Shown piece after piece: positions 22,319 to 32,945 of a stretch of DNA of 64,000 nt (position 1 is the first letter of the stretch; every line of letters begins with the position of its first letter). The notes under the pieces are model-generated. The model searched no databases and was not told where the DNA came from. It saw only the letters and a list, made by a program, of their open reading frames with translations. The translations under genes and the position numbers were made by a program. Source of the DNA: Gambelia wislizenii (Eukaryota; Chordata; Lepidosauria; Squamata; Crotaphytidae); the NCBI GenBank assembly GCA_030847615.1, contig JAUMIR010000001.1, positions 254,141,187-254,205,186 of the forward strand. The letters run 5' to 3'.

Positions 22319-22637
22319 CCTCTCTCTGGCTTTTCTTCGCAAACGAAGATTCAGGAAGGACTCATCCCGTGCTTTCTGCAAGCGCACTGATGATTAAAAA
22401 GGCCAATCCGAGATAAACAAGTTTGGTTGCAGAAAGCACAACAGAAGGTCTCCTTGGGTGATGATTCCATCTTGTGATTCTTTCTGCGTTGTCGTTTCTC
22501 TTCAAGACTTGTTCGGCGTGAGTTCTCAAATAAGGCTGCAGCATTGTGGATAGTGCGTCTCCATGCCTCCCGATGTGAGGCCAGGGCGGTGGTCCTCCAT
22601 CCTGGACACATGCCCAGCCCAGCGCAGCTGTGTTCTC
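22319..22637 (-). mobile_element. LINE 3' end, inverted, 5'-truncated
   Basis: Matches the end of the LINE at 19,555-20,007, including the zinc-finger-like block (FCCAFCNQTCLSRIGLF) and the terminal GCCAGAGAGAG. About 125 bp are missing inside relative to the plus-strand copy. Its 3' flank is the copia LTR; its 5' flank is TTAATATT-type DNA. It was one of the two partners in the inferred inversion. Confidence 0.9.
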
Positions 22638-22690
22638 AATATTAATTACAGTATATAGTAATTGATACAGTATATCAATCAATACAGTAA

Positions 22691-22988
22691 GGGGTTCACC
22701 ACACTCCAAATAAAAGCGGCAGCACAAGAGGAAGGTTCCATCTTCCGTGCTGCCTTACTGCATGATGTTGCCATTCTTTTGTTCCAGTCCCATGGGAGAC
22801 AAAGGTAAAACCATGCCTTTTTGCTAAACGGAAAAACCCATTAGCAAAAAGATGCCGTTTTGCCTTGGTCTTCCAGGGACTGGAACGAACAAACACTGGA
22901 AGAACGACGACATCATGTGGTAAGACAGCATGGAAGACAGACCCTTTCTGCTGCACTGCTCCTTTTCTTTGGAGTGCGGTAAGCCCCT
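22691..22988. mobile_element. Palindromic Harbinger-like MITE, 298 bp
   Basis: The left half is nearly the reverse complement of the right half. The ends are GGGGTTCACCACACTCCAAA and, reversed, GGGGCTTACCGCACTCCAAA. Direct TAA copies flank it at 22,688-22,690 and 22,989-22,991, the 3-bp target typical of PIF/Harbinger elements. It has no coding capacity; transcripts would fold into a long hairpin. Confidence 0.82.
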
Positions 22989-23106
22989 AAAATCATCTTA
23001 AACCATTTACTATTTAAAATAATTAAAAAACTATTTAAATCCTGGGAGCCAGGTTGAGAGCATCTGGGTAAAAATCAAGTGGGAAAGAAACAGCAGGGAT
23101 GCTGTT

Positions 23107-23763
23107 GTGGGGGTCTACTACAGACCTCCAAGCCAAACTGAGGACTTGGATGATGCCTTCCTGAAACAGATGACTGCACATACAGAAAGGAGAGATGTAG
23201 TAGTAATGGGGGATTTCAACTATCCTGATATTTGTTGGAAGTTCAACTCTGCCAAAAATTTAAGGTCCAACAAATTTCTCACTTGCCTTGCAGACAATTT
23301 CATAATACAGAATGTGGAAGAGGCAACAAGGGGAACAGCTATTTTAGATCTGATCCTAATGAACAGAGAAGATCTAGTTAATGGGATGGAAGTGGCAGGA
23401 TCCCTAGGGGGGAGTGACCATGTTCTCCTGGAGTTTCTTATACAGAGGAAAGAGGAAATCAAGCATAGTCAGACATGCATTCTAGACTTTAAGAAAGCTG
23501 ACTTCAGAAAACTTAGGGAATTACTGGGAGTGATCCCATGGTCAGGAATACCAAAAGAGAAGGGAGTTCATGAGAGATGGGAGTTTCTTCTAAGTGAGAT
23601 ATTGAAGAAACAACTTCAAACAATTCCAGTCAGGAGCAAAAATGGCAGGTGTCTAAAGAAACCAGGATGGATGTCTAAAGAATTTTCAACTGAGCTAAGA
23701 TGTAATAGGGACATGTACAAGAAATGGAAAAAGGGGGAAATCACCAAAGAAGAATTCAAGTAA
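23107..23763 (+). pseudogene. CR1 endonuclease remnant
   Basis: A 218-codon frame covers the second half of the endonuclease: GVYYRPPSQ, then VVMGDFNYPDICW (catalytic Asp-Asn), ILDLILMNREDLV and GGSDHVLLEFLI with the late Asp-His pair. It continues into the linker (VRSKNGRCLKKPGWMSKEF). It lacks its N-terminus because the element is truncated, and ends at a stop at 23,761. Confidence 0.93.
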
Positions 23764-23803
23764 ATAGCCAGCTCATATAGGGGGAAAGTCAGAAAAGCTA
23801 AAG

Positions 23804-25407
23804 ATGGAGCTCAGGCTTGCTACAGAGATTAAAAGCAACAAAAAGGGCTTTTTTGGTTATGTCCGTAGCAAAAGGAAGAACAAGGAAATGGTAGGGCCAC
23901 TGTGTGGAGAAGATGGTGGAATATTAACAGGGGACAGAGAAAAGGCAGAACTACTCAGCACCTTCTTTGCCTCGGTCTTCTCCCAAAAGGAAAACAGTGT
24001 TCAACCTGAGGAAAACAGAGCAGATGATGCAGTAGAGGAAATACAGTACAGAATTGGCAAAGAGGTAGTTCAGGAATACCTGGCCAGTATAAATGAGTTC
24101 AAGTCTCCAGGGCCAGATGAACTTCATCCAAGGGTATTAAAAGAACTGCAGAAGTAATCTCAGAACCACTGTCAATAATTTTTTAGAATTCCTGGAGAAC
24201 AGGAGAGGTCCCAGCAGACTGGAGGAGGGCAAATGTTGTCCCTATTTTTAAAAGGAGCGGGGAGAAGACCCCAATAATTACTGTCCAGTCAGCCTGACAT
24301 CAATACTTGGAAAGATTCTAGAGCAAATCATTAAACAGGCAGTCTGTAAGCACTTAGAAAGGAATGCTGTGATCACTAAAAGTCAACATAGGTTTTTGAA
24401 AAACAAGTCATGCTAGAGTAATCCTATATCTTTTTTTATAGAATTACATACTTGGTAGATGAAGGGAATGCTGTGGATGTAGTTTATCTTGATTTTAGTA
24501 AGGACTTTGACAAAGACCCCCATGGTATTCTTGCAAAAATGTTAGTAACATGTGGGCTAGACAATGCAACTGTCAGGTGGATTTGTAGTTGGTTGATGGG
24601 CTGAATCCATAGGGTAGTCACCAATGGTTCCTCTTCATCCTGGAGAGGAGTGACCAGCGGGGTGCCACAAGGTACTGTTCTGGGCCCAGTGCTATTCAAC
24701 ATCTTTATCAATGACTTGGATGAGGGAATAGAGGGTATGCTTATCAAGTTTGCAGATGACACCAAATTAGGAGGGGTAGCTAATATCCCAGAGGACAGAA
24801 TCAGAATTCAAAATGAATTTAACAGAAAGCTGGGCCAAAACTAACAAAATACATTTCAACAGGGAGAAATGTAGGATGCTACACTTGAGCAGTAAAAATG
24901 AAATGCACAGATATAGGATGGGTGACACCTGGCTTGATGGCAGTACATGCTAAAGGGATCTAGGAGTCTACGGACCACAAGCTGAACATGAGTCAGCAGT
25001 GTGATGTGGCAAGTAAAAAAGCCAATGTGATTTTGGGCTGCATCAATAGGGATATAGTGTCTAGATCAAGGGAAGTAATAGTGCCACTCTACTCTGCTTT
25101 AGTCAGACCTCATCTTGAATACTGTGTCCAGTTCTGGGCACCACAATTCAAGAAGGATATTGAGAAGCTGGAACATGTCCAGAGGAGGACAACCAAAATG
25201 GTGAAAGGTCTGGAAGCTATGCCATATGAGGAGCGGCTTAGGGAACTGGGTATGTTTAGCCTGGAGAAGAGAAGGTTAAGAGGTTATATGATAGCCATGT
25301 TTAAATATTTGAAGGGATGTCATACTGAGGATGGAGCAAGCTTGTTTTCTACTGCTCCAGGACACAGAGCAATGGACTCAAACTATAGGAAAAGAGATTC
25401 CACCTAA
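23804..25407 (+). pseudogene. CR1 reverse transcriptase remnant
   Basis: Pieces in three frames give the full RT order: a NKEMVGPLCGEDG-type start, LSTFFASVFSQ, SPGPDELHPRVLKEL, a broken middle with the VYLDFSKDFD-like block (24,480-24,520), then [19 protein letters not shown] and [11 protein letters not shown] with the active-site Asp pair. The C-terminus has [19 protein letters not shown] and [17 protein letters not shown]. Frameshifts near 24,160, 24,410 and 24,850 stop it from making protein. Confidence 0.93.
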
Positions 25408-25613
25408 ACATTAGGAAGAACTTCATGACAGTAAGAGCTGTTCAGCAGTGGAATGCCAAACAGAGTGTGGTGGAGTCTCCTTCTTTGGATGTTTTTAAAT
25501 AAAGGCTGGATGGCCATCTGTCAGGAGAGCTTTGATTGTTTATTCCTGCATGGCAGGGGGTTTGACTAGATGGCCCTTGTGGTCTCTTCCAACTCTATGA
25601 TTCTATGATTCTA

Positions 25614-26182
25614 GGTTGAGTTTCCTCATCTGAAATGCTTGGGACTAGAGGTATTTTGGATTTTGGAATATTTTGAATTTTGGAATACAGTTGTCCTTCC
25701 GTATCACGGATTTGGTATCCATGGATTTAAGTACTATATTCACGGCTTGAAAATATTCTTTAAAAAATAATAATCCAAAAAGCAAACCTTGATTTTGCCA
25801 TATCATATAAGGGACACCGTTTCGCTATGCCATTGCATATAATGGGACTTGAGTATTCATGGATTTTGGTATCCATGGGGGGTCCTGGAACCAAACCCCA
25901 GTGAATATGAAGGGACAACTGTACTTGCATATACATAATTAAATATCTTGGAGATGGGACTCAAGTCTAAACATGAAATTCATTTATGTTTCATATATAC
26001 CTTATACACGTAGCCTGAAGGTAAATTTATACACAATACTTTTAATAATTTTGCCCATGAAATGTTTGTCTACATTGAACCATCATAAAGCAAAGTATCA
26101 CTATCTCAGCTGCTCAAGCGGACAATTTTGGATTTTAGAATATTTCAGATTTCGGAATTCCAGATAAAGGAGACTTAACCTG
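25614..26182. mobile_element. Tigger-like DNA element with nested MITE
   Basis: The left end is GGTTGAGTTTCCTCATCTGA and the right end, reversed, is CAGGTTAAGTCTCCTTTATC; both sit at TA. The GGTTGAGT start and the repeated TTTTGGATTTTGGAAT words match my memory of Tigger-type non-autonomous elements. A second element is inserted at 25,688-25,921, and the element itself landed at the end of the CR1. Confidence 0.65.
25688..25921. mobile_element. Mariner-like MITE, family A, copy 1
   Basis: A 234-bp element between TA copies. It begins CAGTTGTCCTTCCGTATC and ends with the reverse of the same (GAAGGGACAACTG). The middle has CCTTGATTTTGCCAT. Other copies: 51,125-51,354, 56,790-56,972 (partial) and 60,748-60,962. 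Confidence 0.88.
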
Positions 26183-26184
26183 TA

Positions 26185-27129
26185 ATTTAAACAATTTAAA
26201 ATAATGCAAACCATGCCACGTGTACAAATGGGATAAAATCAGTTGGCCCCAAAGCCACATTTTGATCTGGCACCACTGTTGGAGCCATCACTAAAGGGAG
26301 GATATTCCATAACGGATGTGCCACAGCAGAAGAGGTCTTCTCCCATATCCTTCCACAGTGTCCTGCCCCACACGGCCCCTCCAACAGACCTCAATTTTCA
26401 GGCAGGTCTATATAGGGAGAGGCAGTGTCTCATTATTTATTTGATCCTTGACTTCTTCTATGGATTCTTCTTCTATAGGGAACTGTCCTCTGAGCCTTGC
26501 ACGTGAGCATTACTTCTCTTTGGCTCCTGGTATATCTTTGTTTCTCTGTTTGCACATCGAGACTGATTTAAAAGAAAATCTCAGATTTTATTCTTGTTCT
26601 TTCCAATTTTATTTTGGAGATCCATACATGCTTTGTTTTTCGTAGAACATTTTCTATCCACTCCCAGTATGATCAGAGACTTTTTACACCAGCTCCTCAG
26701 GTCAGTTTATTTTAACTTAGTATAAAATTGGAAAGAACAGGAACAAAAATGGGGACTTTTCAAATCAGTTTGGAGGTGCCCAAAGTTTATACTGTACATA
26801 TTAATTTTTCCTGGCTATATGCATGGCTCAGGCCTTCCTTGTCTGCTTCCCAGCTCTTTTTCAGATGTAGTGATATGCTGGAGGGTTCTGCTAATTTTGT
26901 GTGTCTTATAGTTGTTGCTGTTGTTGACTGTGCCACTGGGGCTGGTGAAGTGGAGGTACAGGAGAACAGGGGTAGGGGAGCTAAATAAGGACATTTTCCA
27001 CAAATAAGAATTCTTCCCACCCACCCCCCATTAAATTTTCCTTCAGTCCCCACATTTCTAGCAATTTAGTAACTTGACCCTTCAGTTGACCATTTAAAAA
27101 TACAGGCATCCAAAGAAAAGGGGGCAAAG
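26185..27129. other. Unassigned non-coding DNA
   Basis: No domain, RNA or clear repeat seen. Short open frames here lack motifs. Confidence 0.5.
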
Positions 27130-27553
27130 AAATAGGGAAATGTTTTATTTCACATATTGTTTCGTTTTGAATCAAAGGTTTGCTAAAACATGTTGAGCTG
27201 CTCTTTTTTTGTGGTGTAGGGACCCATCCTTATTGTTTCTCTGTTATTTCTGACACTGGCAACAAATTTTCTGTGAATTAAGTAATGCCCAGGAACACAT
27301 CCCTTTCATTAACTGAGGAGATTTTCAAACTACACTGTTATATTGCTATTATTCCACTTTAACTGCTCTGGCTTCCTCCTATGGAATTCTTGGGTTTGTA
27401 GTTTAGTGAGGCCCAAGAGCTCTCTGGCTGAGAGTTGAAAATGCCCCTCCCTAAACTGCAAATCCCAGGATTCAACAGGAGGCAGCCATAGCAAATAAAG
27501 TGGAATAGTAACACTATAACAGTATTGTCTGAAAATCTCCTGAGGCATACCTG
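27130..27553. mobile_element. Tigger-like element, right part, with nested MITE
   Basis: Similar to the right end of the element at 8,245-9,404: both have AACATGTTGAGCTGCTCTT-like and TTTCATTAACTGAGG phrases and end ATACCTG at TA. The left end is not identified. It is split at 27,317 by a palindromic MITE. Confidence 0.7.
27317..27540. mobile_element. Palindromic Harbinger-like MITE, 224 bp
   Basis: The ends are GGAGATTTTCAAACTACACT and, reversed, GGAGATTTTCAGACAATACT; the whole unit is an imperfect palindrome. TGA flanks it on both sides (27,314-27,316 and 27,541-27,543). The uninterrupted host sequence at 9,384-9,404 has a single TGA at this place, so the ends and the 3-bp duplication are exact. 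Confidence 0.9.
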
Positions 27554-27805
27554 TAGTATTATATTGCAGTTCTTCCTTCTGCTTCAGTACAGTACACTGC
27601 TCAACTGTTCAACAGCTTCAAATATTCCCTTTTAAAATGGTTATCATCCTACATCTGAAAGAAAATTACTATAGAAATGCATACTACTCTCTCCCTTCCA
27701 TAATTGCGGCCTTTCCCCCAAAGAATGTTTGTAATGAAACCATTAATTCTTTTATAAAAAAGAGGAAGGGAGGGGGAGAAGAAAGGAATATGGTAACTTC
27801 TTCGG

Positions 27806-28030
27806 GCCTAAAAATCCTTAAGGCGCTAGATCCCATCTGATCTTGGAAAGTAAGCAGAGTCAGCCCTGGTTAGTACTTGAATGGGGACCACCAATGAATA
27901 CCAGGTGCTGTAGGCTATGTTTCAGAGGAAGGAACTGGCAGAACAACCTCTGAGGATTCCTTGCCTAAGAAAACCCTATGAAATTCATAGGGTCACCATA
28001 AGTCGACAGGCAACTAAAAGGTACACATGG
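27806..28030 (+). mobile_element. 5S-rRNA-headed SINE
   Basis: The first 110 bp or so follow 5S rRNA: GATCCCATCTGATCTTGGAA, then TAAGCAGAGTCAGCCCTGGT, then TTAGTACTTGAATGGGGACC (internal promoter boxes A and C worn but visible), then GAATACCAGGTGCTGTAGGC. The body and tail follow with AAGAAAACCCTATGAAATTC and CATAAGTCGACAGGCAACT. The tail resembles that of the tRNA-headed SINEs here. This fits the 5S-Sauria type of squamates, presumably moved by a LINE such as BovB. Confidence 0.9.
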
Positions 28031-28054
28031 ATGCACACATACCATCTTTAACTG

Positions 28055-29090
28055 TATTTTTTTAAAATTTAGCATGAGCTTTTGTGAATATAAACCCACT
28101 TCTTCAGATGCTGTACAGAGTGATATTAAAGCCTCAGGTTATAGAGTACTGTATATTTATACAGTTGTGGGAGTGGGATAGAATGTAATAGGATCCAGAA
28201 AGATGCAAATCATGTCCCTTGCCCTAAATTTTCAAAAGATTGTGTGAGGTGATGCAGGTCTTTCAGATCTTTACAGTGGTCAGTTAGTGTTGATATGTGA
28301 ACAATAAATCTGCTTACCAAAAGTCAGCTTCCCTGGGTTCAAAACTCTCTTTGAGAATATTCCTTTTGCTTAGCAAGGACTCTTGTATTAATATACAGTA
28401 TGTAGCGTGCCATGAAGCCATTGTCTTTGTTCATACCTCTGCTAATGGATTGGAATTTGTCAATATAATTCAGTTCAGCTGTTTCTCTTCTTAGTCTTCC
28501 TTTGTGATTTCCTTGTTCAAGGACTGCTACCTGTAAACCCCTTACTATAAGTCCAGGAACATTCCAGAATGTTCTGCAACTGGTTTTTTTTTGGGGGGGG
28601 TATTGCCATATCTAATGTCAGATTAGTGTCCATTTATCCTCTTGCACAGAGACTGTCCTATTTGTCCAATGTAGAATTTAGAGGGGGACATTGCTGGCAT
28701 AGGATGGCATATATCAAATTGGAGGAGGAGCAAGTAAATGCACCTCTGATGTTATGGATGATGTTATTGGCCCTTGTAATATTGCTCCCAGAGCAGATGT
28801 GGGAACAGAGTTGGCATCTGAGTTTGTAGTAGGGTCTTGTCCCTTTATTACCATCCATGTTATGTATCCTGTTTTGAGTATTTGTGTATTATTTGGAGGC
28901 ACTCTGTAGGCCAATAAAGGCCTGCCTCCCAGAGCTTGTGAGAGGACTGTGCTATTCTCCAGAATTAGTTGTCGCTCATTGATGATGCATTTGAGTGGTC
29001 TCAGCTGGGGACCATAGGTAACAAATAGCAGTGTTCTTCAATGCTATTCAGTGCTGCATCCGAAAAAGTAGGTTATTATCCGCAAGAACT
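28055..29090 (-). mobile_element. Penelope-like element, 3' part, reverse strand
   Basis: Read on the minus strand: a GIY-YIG domain remnant, a C-terminal region, then a 3' tail with the phrase TCTGAAGAAGTGGGTTTATA and AAAGCTCATGCTAAA near the left end. Reverse transcriptase is not seen, so the element is 5'-truncated. A tail piece in the opposite orientation follows at 29,090-29,200. Confidence 0.82.
28380..28900 (-). pseudogene. Penelope GIY-YIG endonuclease remnant
   Basis: The minus-strand frame 28,658-28,858 reads TRPYYKLRCQLCSH, then ...GAFTCSSSNLIYAILCQQCP, followed after a frameshift by FYIGQIGQSLCKRINGH. LIYAI and FYIGQ are the GIY and YIG parts, and the C-x2-C between them is the usual Penelope cysteine pair. 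The C-terminal phrase AVLEQGNHKGRLRRETAEL follows in another frame, up to about 28,400. The domain nicks target DNA in Penelope elements; this copy is broken. Confidence 0.82.
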
Positions 29091-29200
29091 CAATAATATA
29101 AAAACCAGTTAGTCTTAAAGGTGCTGCCACATTCCTTTTTTTCTCCTCCTCCTTTTTATGCTGCAAGAACTAACATGGCTACTTCTTTGAAAAGTATTTT
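29090..29200 (+). mobile_element. Penelope tail fragment in opposite orientation
   Basis: CAGTTAGTCTTAAAGGTGCT and ATGCTGCAAGAACTAACATG are typical Penelope tail words in forward orientation. The piece sits at the 5' side of the reverse-strand Penelope element, giving inverted tails. Confidence 0.65.
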
Positions 29201-29936
29201 AGCTACTTTACAGATACCTGTGACTCATTCTAAATCAGATTCAGTGTCTTTTAACTAAACCACTTCTGGGTTTAATTTAAATCCTCTTTGAAGTCCTCAA
29301 GAACATACAGTTCCTGGTTTTAATTCAATCTGTTTACTACCACAGAATGTCTGCATGTCTGAAACATGTGCTCATCAGTTCTGCAACTAAAACAAAAAGC
29401 AAAATGTTGTCTGACTGTACAGTAGTACCTTTCGCTGGAAAATGCCTCTCCCTACCCCAGTGTTATGATCTGATAACGTTCCCTTAACCTTTTATTGGCT
29501 CTGCTAAAAAAAAGAGTTTGCAATTATCTGTAGTTTAAAAAAAAACCATATACAGTACAACCAATTTGATCAGGAACCAATAGCAGGACAAAAGAAATTA
29601 CTGTGTAAATGACAACATAAGGGGGAAATGCCTCTGTTCTTCTGCCAGTACCAAATGATTATGTTTCTAACTTAAATTTAAACCTATATGAAACTTAAAA
29701 TACATTTTATTTAAGTTAAGTTTTGTTCCTGATGCAAATATGCTTTGATTTTTTAAATCAAATTTTACATTTTACATTTTGACAGAATTCTAATCTTTCA
29801 GTTTATCCAGGAATTTGAGTCAATGTTTAGAGGCAATTATCCCGGATAACAATTTGAAATCCACAATTTGCAATCCACAGAAGGATAACAATTTGCAATC
29901 CACAGATGTAAAACTTCTGCTTTTACATAATGGAAG
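29201..29936. other. Unassigned DNA with a short tandem
   Basis: A 25-bp unit (GGATAACAATTTGCAATCCA) occurs twice at about 29,843-29,905. Nothing else recognised. Confidence 0.55.
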
Positions 29937-29938
29937 TA

Positions 29939-30168
29939 CAGGTTGACCCCATATCCATGGGAGATATGTTCCAAGACATACACACCCATGGATACCTGAA
30001 ACCATGGATAATAGGGAACCCTACTTATTTTCAATGAGACAAACACCAGAAGTTGACCATAGAATCACATTGGAAGACCTAGAAATGCCTAGAGAGAACA
30101 TATGTTTTTTTCAGACACGGATAAGTGAAACTGTGGATACCAAATCTGTGGATATGGGGGTCAACTTG
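29939..30168. mobile_element. Mariner-like MITE, family B, copy 1
   Basis: A 230-bp element between TA copies, CAGGTTGACCCCATATCC on the left and GGGGGTCAACTTG on the right. Other copies are at 56,978-57,198 and, diverged, 9,546-9,834. Confidence 0.85.
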
Positions 30169-30170
30169 TA

Positions 30171-31299
30171 TTGCTAATAGAACATGGTTTCCAAAAGCTG
30201 GAAAAAGCATATAAATTCCACTTAGTTACACATCCATTTTGTTTCCCTTTATAGCCATGATTCATTAGAGGCATGAGGACTAGCAACTTTTAAAGACTCA
30301 CATGCTTCTAAAACCCTGCTGGAGTCTACATAAGAGATCCAGATTTCCAAATGCTTGCTTATAGGGATCCCTTTTGCATCAAATTGGATGTGCCCAACTT
30401 TGTTTAATCATGAGTAACTTGAACAGTTCCTCTGGTATTTGAACTCTAATTATATTAGCTGACCTGCAGTGTGTGCATAATCTCAAAGGGCTATTTATTT
30501 ATTTTATACCGATCTGTTTCTTGTCAGTACTTACAGTGTTTTTAAACAAAAGATTAATTGGGGCACTCGCTAGCTACTCTCAGCACAGCCAAACAGCCAT
30601 TAGTTTAGAACAGACATTTCGACCAGTTATTCAGGTATGTGCTTCAAGGGACAAAGAGATTATTTAGGTAATCAGTCAGTTGCACAAAGGCACACTTCTC
30701 CAGCGTCTTCTATGAAAAAACTAGAACATGCATTAGGAATATGCATATATATTCTCTGACTACCCATATTTATTCCTCTATAACTGTTTTTTTTTTTTTT
30801 AAGAAAGAAACAAACAAAAAAGAATGACTAAATCTTCTAAATTGTTAACAGAGCTCCTGGAATTTAGCAGCATTTCTGACACAATGCCAGGAACACTCCT
30901 CCTCCACCTCCTCTAAAGAAATCAGCAGCTCTTTCTCACCAGTTTCCATTAACTGCTTGTATTATCTAGATTTTCTGCCCACATGAGCAAGCCAAGTGAG
31001 TCATGGCAGTGAAAGACTCAGTGCAACCAATTTTAGGAAGAGGTTGCATTGTTTAAAAAATACCCCACAATTTCTTTATCTTCCAAAATACAATATCACA
31101 GCCGCAGGGGAGATATGTAACGGAGGAGGCGATATTTGAGTCCCCCCTCCCAACACCAACTTAATTGGTTTAGAAAATTAAAGTGGTCTGATGTAAGTTC
31201 TTCTAACTACTCCATTTACAAAAGCCACACAGAATGTATAAAATGCATTAATATGTTCTTACATTTCAGGATTGCTTCCACTTTTTTTAATGGTAGAAT
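30171..31299. other. Unassigned non-coding DNA
   Basis: No feature recognised apart from a poly(T) run at about 30,788-30,800. Confidence 0.5.
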
Positions 31300-31456
31300 T
31301 TCTGGTGTAGTAGTTTGAGTGTTGGACTAAGGCTTTGGGAGACCAGGGTTCAAATCCCCGCTCAGCCCCAGAAATCCACTGGATGACCTTGGACAAGTCA
31401 TACACTCTTAGCCCGAGGAAGGCAGTGGCAAAGCTCCACTGAATAAATCTTACTAT
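31300..31456 (+). mobile_element. tRNA-headed SINE (Sauria type), left part
   Basis: The head has TGGTGTAGTAGTTTGAGTG (box A region) and GGTTCAAATCC at 31,347-31,357 (box B), then the conserved AAATCCACTGGATGACCTTG and GGCAAGTCA-like body. It is interrupted at AAATCTTACTAT by a DNA transposon and resumes at 32,006. Confidence 0.9.
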
Positions 31457-32005
31457 GGGCTAGTCTATACGAGGAAGAAAAAATGGCGTACCTCGTAGTA
31501 ATGGCTTTTCATAGCATCAGTGACTTGTCTTAACGGTGGTTTTGCCCGCAGAAGCTTCACGTACCAGATGAAGGCCAGGAGTGATTTATTTGCGTTAGTA
31601 CTTCACCGTTGCCAAGGTGTGCTGGAGCAATAGGGCAATTTTCTGAGCTAAAAGGACAGGAAATCCCCCCCCCCAAAAAACTGTTTTATCACCTTAGCAA
31701 TTGCTCACTAAGGCAAAAATTCAACATGGCGGCAGCAGGCGCTTGCCCTGTTAGCAAGCCCTGCCCTCCGTGCTCATGTAGCCAATCAGCTTTGCACATC
31801 CAGTTGTATGGGAAAGTGATTCAAAGTGAATCGCTTGTCTTAACAAACAGAAATGTGCACCCCCCTCACGGTTTTAAAAAAACTATGGGAAAAACTGTGA
31901 AGGCCCCCCTACTTCTGAATACTGTGGATTTATGTGGGATCCCATTTAGACAGGTAGGATTCGCAGTGAATTCCATGAGGTTTATTTTCACCATGTAGAC
32001 AACCC
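31457..32005. mobile_element. Non-autonomous DNA transposon in a SINE
   Basis: The ends are GGGCTAGTCTATACGAGG and, reversed, GGGTTGTCTACATGGTG. Removing it joins the two SINE parts, so the limits are good to a few bases. An inside part near 31,690-31,800 (AACATGGCGGCAGCAGGC) reappears reversed at 46,480-46,610. A frame at 31,609-31,998 has no recognisable domain. Superfamily is uncertain. Confidence 0.75.
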
Positions 32006-32075
32006 TCAAGAAAACCCTATGAGGGCATTACCATAAACTGGAGTTGCCTTGAAGTCACATAATAACAACAAGGAA
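32006..32075 (+). mobile_element. tRNA-headed SINE, right part
   Basis: Resumes with CAAGAAAACCCTATGAGGGC and ends TTGAAGTCACATAATAACAA, the usual Sauria SINE tail followed by an AAC repeat. Confidence 0.88.
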
Positions 32076-32566
32076 ACTGACACATGTCAGGAATGCATTC
32101 AGTGGGGGAAATGGTTCTCACCTGCATTTTCCACCTGCATTACTGTCTGCTCAACAGTGGCTCAAAGATAGGAGCCCTGACAGAAAAAAGATACAACAAA
32201 CCATAAAGCCCATGGGGAAAATAATACATTTTGTAAAGTATGAAAAATATAGTGAATCTACTAAAATAACATAATTTTTGCAATCAATTAATTGATTATT
32301 GAATTGTAGCCCGGCTTTCTGAGATAATTGCTACCAAGGAACTCCAAGAGTCAAGAAGATAATTAGATTATACCAGAGTTTCTTCTTCCCATTCTGCCTC
32401 TGGAAGACAGATGGCACCTCCTACATTTTTAACTCTTTACTTCCTAATAGCACTCTACCACAATAATAATGACTGACATTGTACTTGAAAAATGCCCAAG
32501 CCATTCTTCCCTTCCCACCAAGGATAAAGACACTTCATGCTGAGTAGACTGGTGGTGGAATCTTAG
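32076..32566. other. Mostly unassigned DNA
   Basis: A short stretch near 32,285-32,345 (GTAGCCCGGCTTTCTGAGAT) may be a degenerate LINE 3' end; otherwise nothing seen. Confidence 0.45.
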
Positions 32567-32945
32567 AACATGATCAGACGGGGACAAAAAAAGTGTCTCT
32601 GTCTTGCTATATTATTTCCCGTCACGGCATGATAACCCCATGTTTCAGACCTACCTTATACCGGATCCACCCCCTCCCCTCGGCAGCACAGGAGTGAATG
32701 GCGCTCAAACAGAGCCCCGTTCACTTCCTGGTTTGAGTTCCTGGTCATTCTCATGAGAGAACAAGCACATAGGAAATTCAAAAATAACAAACAAAATAAG
32801 CAAAAAGTGACACCAAGCACAAAAACACAGTTAAAAAAATACAAGTAACACAGGGAGGGTACAACAAGTGTGTCACTTGTCTCCTTGTCCCTGTTGCACC
32901 CGGAAGTGTTTGGCACAGACCTCCCAGTGCAATAAGAGAAAGTCA
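32567..32945 (-). mobile_element. Harbinger-like family H element, damaged copy
   Basis: Starts near GATCAGACGGGGACAAAAA and contains AGCACAGGAGTGAATGG, GTTCACTTCCTGG and AAAAAGTGACACCAAGCACA, shared with 35,414-35,978 and, reversed, with 48,000-48,130. The right end is not clear. Confidence 0.65.

Larger units (their letters stand above)
23041..25613 (+). mobile_element. CR1 LINE, 2.6 kb, 5'-truncated
   Basis: It starts inside the endonuclease region and runs through the reverse transcriptase to the 3' UTR, ending in tandem ATTCTATG-type repeats. Frames are broken by stops and small indels. It serves as the best CR1 reference in this window and defines the gaps in the split CR1 at 11.6 and 22.1 kb. 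ORF1 and the start of the endonuclease are missing. Confidence 0.95.

Noticed and set aside
27815..27920. 5S ribosomal RNA gene
   Set aside because: The 5S-like sequence is diverged, lacks a terminator run and is joined to a SINE body and tail; a second copy has the same structure.
29843..29905. CRISPR-like short repeats
   Set aside because: Only two units without spacer structure, in a vertebrate genome; a plain tandem duplication.
31345..31360. tRNA gene at the box B motif
   Set aside because: No cloverleaf follows; the sequence continues into a Sauria-type SINE.
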